A DNA stretch of 64,000 bases. Origin: Pseudoalteromonas sp. MEBiC 03607 (GTDB lineage: Bacteria; Pseudomonadota; Gammaproteobacteria; Enterobacterales; Alteromonadaceae). This document shows, in pieces, positions 61,080 through 64,000 of the stretch. Position 1 is the stretch's first letter. The number at the start of each line of letters is the position of its first letter. The notes beneath the pieces are model-generated. The model made no database searches, was not told where the DNA came from, and was given only the letters and a program-made list of their open reading frames with translations. The translations under genes were made by a program, and so were the position numbers. The DNA lies in contig NZ_SRRY01000002.1 in assembly GCF_004792295.1 (NCBI RefSeq), forward strand, positions 620,001 to 684,000. The letters run 5' to 3'.

Positions 61080-63038
61080 CTAGATTGTATTTTCTAGACT
61101 CTTTCTAATTTCTTCGCTCCGTTCTACAAGTCTTTCGGCTGTTCTATACATTTTTTGTTTCATTAAACTACTGGCCATAGAAATATAAGTCGTTGCTATT
61201 TGATCTTTGATTAATAAAATGGGCTCAAATGATTCAGGGAAGATTTCAGCTTCTTTACTAAATGACTCATCAAACTCGATAAGCTGTTTATAGTCCGAAA
61301 CATTTGCAAGTTGAGTGTTAAATCTTTCTAATTTTTCTTGATAAAATATTTTGGCATCGTCGTCAGGGTAACTCACAGTCATCCCTTCACTCGTTTTTCT
61401 CTTATATTCAGCTAATGCGACCATGGCTGACTCTTTTTTTCGCAATGCAGTAACGAGTGGCTCAAGTTCTGAAGTATTGGAAAAAACTAATTCACCTACA
61501 TCAAGTAATGTTTTTTGTGTAACAAAATCTTCATTTTCAATAGACGCTAAAACTGCCAGTTTGAAATTATTTATATGCTCTTGGTTGGGTACATAGGTAT
61601 AACTAGAGTCGATAATTTTTATTTGAGATACAAGACCGTGAATGTTGTTGTCACCACTTTCATCGTATCTAGATTGCGATAACAGTACATCTAAACGGTA
61701 ACTTAGATCAGATAGGATTGACTGTCTTTCAGTAAGCAAGCTTTCGAGTTTATTATTTAATGTCTCTGAATCAGGATAGAAATTTTTTGCTTCGTCATAA
61801 ATAGCAATAGCTTCATCGTAGGCTCTTGTATTTATGGCGGTTCTTGGTAAATCATCGACTTGTTTAGTAAATTTTTCTACGACTTTATTTTGATGAACAG
61901 CTAAAAGCCCTTCTTTTAATACTTTGTATTGTGGTGGAATTTCATTTAATCGTTGCGGTAAACCATCACTAGGCCAATTCATCCATGTTTCAAGCTGTTC
62001 AACTTTTGCGAGCGAGTTTTGATAGTTTGCTTCAATCAATTGCTGTTTATCGCTTTGGGATAAAAACTGATACCCAGCACCACCAATAAGTAATGCGTAG
62101 CAAGCTGCATGGATTAATAATGAAGTTCTATTATTGTTTAGTCCATATTTAACTTCAGACAATGATTTAGGGCGATGAGCAGCATCAAGTGAAATACACT
62201 TTTTGATTTTAAGCCAAACACTTAATGAACTGTTGCTGGGTTTTTTTACACTTGTATCTTTTGCTACTTGATTTGCAGCGACTCTATTGTATGGATGCTT
62301 GCTCGTTAATAGCTCAAATGCAATACAACCAAATGCAAATATATCGTCTTTAGCTGAAGATTTATCTCCATTTAGTTGTTCAGGACTAGCATATGTGGGG
62401 GTATAACCATTGCTGTTTGGTTGCTCATTGTTAGCAGGGGCTGCATATTTATCTTCTTGAAGGTTTGTTTTTGCAATACCAAAATCTAAGATCTTTAAGT
62501 TTCCTTGCGAATCAAGAATTATGTTTGAAGGCTTTAGGTCGCTGTGTACAATTCCCTTAGAGTGAGCGTAAGTTAGGGCGTCAATAAGCTGATTTAAAAT
62601 AGGTTTAGCTCGTTTTTGAGACAAACCATTTGGTTTACTTCTTTTGATTAATTGCTCAAGAGTTTCACCTTCAATCCATTCCATTACGACGAAATGATAG
62701 GTGTCACTTGAAGACGCTGAAAATACTTTGACAATGTTGGGGTGAGAAAGAGTGCGAGTTTTTATTGTTTCATCTTTTAACAATAATAAAGCATCCTCTG
62801 AGTCAGCTAACTCAGGGTGTAATACTTTAACTGCAACTATATTATCTTGATTTAATTGAGTATTTAGGTAGGTGTCTCGTGCTCGATAAATATAACCCAT
62901 GCCACCTTCACCAATTAATTCTTCAATTAAGTAGCGGTTTGAGAGTGTTTTACCAATTAAATGAAGCTTGCTTCCTTTAGATACCGCATTTTTATTTTTT
63001 ATTGAGGCAATACGTGTTTTATCATTCTCAGCAGTCAT
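61080..63038 (-). CDS. Membrane-anchored Ser/Thr protein kinase (PpkA-like)
   Basis: The ATG complementary to 63036-63038 with AAGGA 7 bp upstream is chosen over an earlier ATG. The 652-residue product has a Hanks-type kinase domain: G43-E-G-G-M-G48, K71 in V-A-V-K-V-L, H-S-D-L-K-P-S-N (Arg of HRD replaced by Ser), D-F-G, and the A-S-P-E motif. One membrane helix lies near residue 310, followed by about 330 helical residues outside the cytoplasm or in a coiled sensor. It is divergent from an FHA gene, as in the type VI secretion PpkA-Fha pathway. Confidence 0.9.
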   Translation of the reverse strand: MTAENDKTRIASIKNKNAVSKGSKLHLIGKTLSNRYLIEELIGEGGMGYIYRARDTYLNTQLNQDNIVAVKVLHPELADSEDALLLLKDETIKTRTLSHPNIVKVFSASSSDTYHFVVMEWIEGETLEQLIKRSKPNGLSQKRAKPILNQLIDALTYAHSKGIVHSDLKPSNIILDSQGNLKILDFGIAKTNLQEDKYAAPANNEQPNSNGYTPTYASPEQLNGDKSSAKDDIFAFGCIAFELLTSKHPYNRVAANQVAKDTSVKKPSNSSLSVWLKIKKCISLDAAHRPKSLSEVKYGLNNNRTSLLIHAACYALLIGGAGYQFLSQSDKQQLIEANYQNSLAKVEQLETWMNWPSDGLPQRLNEIPPQYKVLKEGLLAVHQNKVVEKFTKQVDDLPRTAINTRAYDEAIAIYDEAKNFYPDSETLNNKLESLLTERQSILSDLSYRLDVLLSQSRYDESGDNNIHGLVSQIKIIDSSYTYVPNQEHINNFKLAVLASIENEDFVTQKTLLDVGELVFSNTSELEPLVTALRKKESAMVALAEYKRKTSEGMTVSYPDDDAKIFYQEKLERFNTQLANVSDYKQLIEFDESFSKEAEIFPESFEPILLIKDQIATTYISMASSLMKQKMYRTAERLVERSEEIRKSLENTI

Positions 63039-63297
63039 TATAATTCCTTTTATAAAAATCAATATCCTTTTGACTGGGGACATATTTTACAAAAAATACA
63101 ACAATAAGCAATCATTCAGTTTATATTAATGAACTGGTACTTAAGGTTTAGTTCTTAGATTGGTTATTTGTTTTTGTATTTTATTTTGTTTTTTAAAATT
63201 ATTTAAATTCTGTTTATGGGTATTTTTCCGCGTTGACTTTATTCTGCGAAGTATTTTATCCTATTAGAATGTTTGTATTTATGGGACTAACAATCAA

Positions 63298-64000
63298 ATG
63301 GAAGTGATTCTAAATGTTACCAGTTATCACAGGCTTTCTCCTGAGATAGATGCGAAAAAAGTAGTAAAAAATGAGTTAACTTTTGGTCGGTCAGAAGATT
63401 GTGATTGGTATTTACCTGATCCGGAAAAAGTAATATCAGGTCGCCATGGTAAAATTGTAAAAGAAACAGATGGCTTCTATGTTTATGACTACTCGACAAA
63501 TGGATTGTTTATAAACTTTTCAGTTTCACCGCTTGGTAAAGAAAATAAACACCGACTAAATGATGGTGACATTCTCACTATTGGTGATTTTCAAATTGAA
63601 TCAACTTTACAGCAAGATGAACAAGCTCAAAATTTTGAGCCACATGTCAACTCTTTCAATACCCCGCCTACAGAACTACCAACAAATTTAAGCGGTAATT
63701 TTAATGCTTCTTCTGAGCAGCAATTGGCTTACGACAGTTCTAGTGAACTTGAAGAGGCAATGCTTGCTCCTACTTTTCAGAAAGCACCGAGTGAAAACAT
63801 TGACATATTTTCACAACAAAACCTCAGTCAACCCATTCCAGAGGACTGGGATGATCTAGCGCAACTAGCAGGTACAGTTAAAGAAAAAGAAAATAGCGTG
63901 CCTGTATTACCGGTAGAAGAGCCTGTAATTAGCACTCCAGCTGTTAATGATAGTAAGCCGTTCAATAATGGCAATAGTGCAATGGCTGCAAATAACGCCC
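63298..64000 (+). CDS. FHA-domain protein, N-terminal part (TagH-like; cut by window edge)
   Basis: An open frame of 234 codons starts at the ATG at 63298 and runs off the right edge. Residues 25-105 form an FHA domain with G30-R31-S, S47-G-R-H50 and N68-G, the phospho-threonine pocket residues. A low-complexity polar linker follows, with I-P-E-D-W-D-D-L near residue 185, a motif found in type VI secretion FHA proteins of the TagH group. The kinase gene is divergent, 259 bp away. The T6SS link needs the missing C-terminal half. Confidence 0.8.
   Translation, partial: MEVILNVTSYHRLSPEIDAKKVVKNELTFGRSEDCDWYLPDPEKVISGRHGKIVKETDGFYVYDYSTNGLFINFSVSPLGKENKHRLNDGDILTIGDFQIESTLQQDEQAQNFEPHVNSFNTPPTELPTNLSGNFNASSEQQLAYDSSSELEEAMLAPTFQKAPSENIDIFSQQNLSQPIPEDWDDLAQLAGTVKEKENSVPVLPVEEPVISTPAVNDSKPFNNGNSAMAANNA

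Noticed and set aside
1..64000. CRISPR arrays, tRNA or rRNA genes, insertion sequences, prophage or toxin-antitoxin modules
   Set aside because: No regularly spaced repeats, cloverleaf-like sequences, transposase or integrase motifs, or recognisable toxin pairs were found by reading both strands.

Overview
The window reads as chromosomal DNA of a marine gammaproteobacterium, most likely a Pseudoalteromonas or close Alteromonadales relative. This is inferred from the AT-rich composition, two TonB-dependent receptors next to glycoside hydrolases, an AstB arginine-catabolism gene, four chemotaxis receptors and short dispersed intergenic repeats. No tRNA, rRNA, CRISPR array, insertion sequence or phage gene was recognised. 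Both ends cut genes: an AraC-type regulator at the left edge and an FHA-domain protein at the right edge.

Layout. 1-3000: LysE exporter, AraC regulators and a RclC-like membrane protein. 3030-8240: stress and redox genes, namely an aldo-keto reductase fused to a medium-chain reductase and a four-gene operon (mdaB, peroxiredoxin-like, cupin, LtrA) facing an HxlR regulator. 8269-10400: a fatty-acid desaturase and its ferredoxin reductase behind a FabR-like palindrome. 11458-13060: cytochrome b561 and a chromosomal subclass-B1-like metallo-beta-lactamase. 13292-21295: a beta-glucan locus with TonB receptor, GH16 lichenase-like enzyme, GH3 exo-glucosidase and a LytS/LytTR two-component pair. 21356-25205: LysE exporter, methyltransferase, and a MerR regulator with two MerR-type promoters (20-bp spacers) ahead of a DUF4336 protein and a flavodoxin-fold reductase.

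25262-36010 looks like one beta-glucoside regulon. A LacI-family gene, a GPH symporter and a GH1 beta-glucosidase form one operon. A second cluster has a TonB receptor and two overlapping flavin-dependent tryptophan-halogenase-like genes. Both carry pairs of the same 14-bp LacI-type operator (consensus TGGWAGCGCTWCCA), four sites in all.

36477-50867: an FNR-boxed ferredoxin, two tandem PAS-PAS chemotaxis transducers, a LysR/NAD(P)-reductase pair, a kelch protein overlapping a cysteine-free sirtuin, a type-B esterase lipoprotein, a DUF4382 lipoprotein, a Cache chemoreceptor and an astB group headed by a tiny 39-codon gene missed by length cut-offs. 51061-64000: a REP-like hairpin, a quinone reductase, the ohrR/ohr pair with two copies of a 16-bp operator, a GMC oxidoreductase, a fourth chemoreceptor, a DUF3360 transporter-like protein, small envelope proteins, and a Ser/Thr kinase divergent from an FHA protein, which suggests the edge of a type VI secretion cluster beyond the window.
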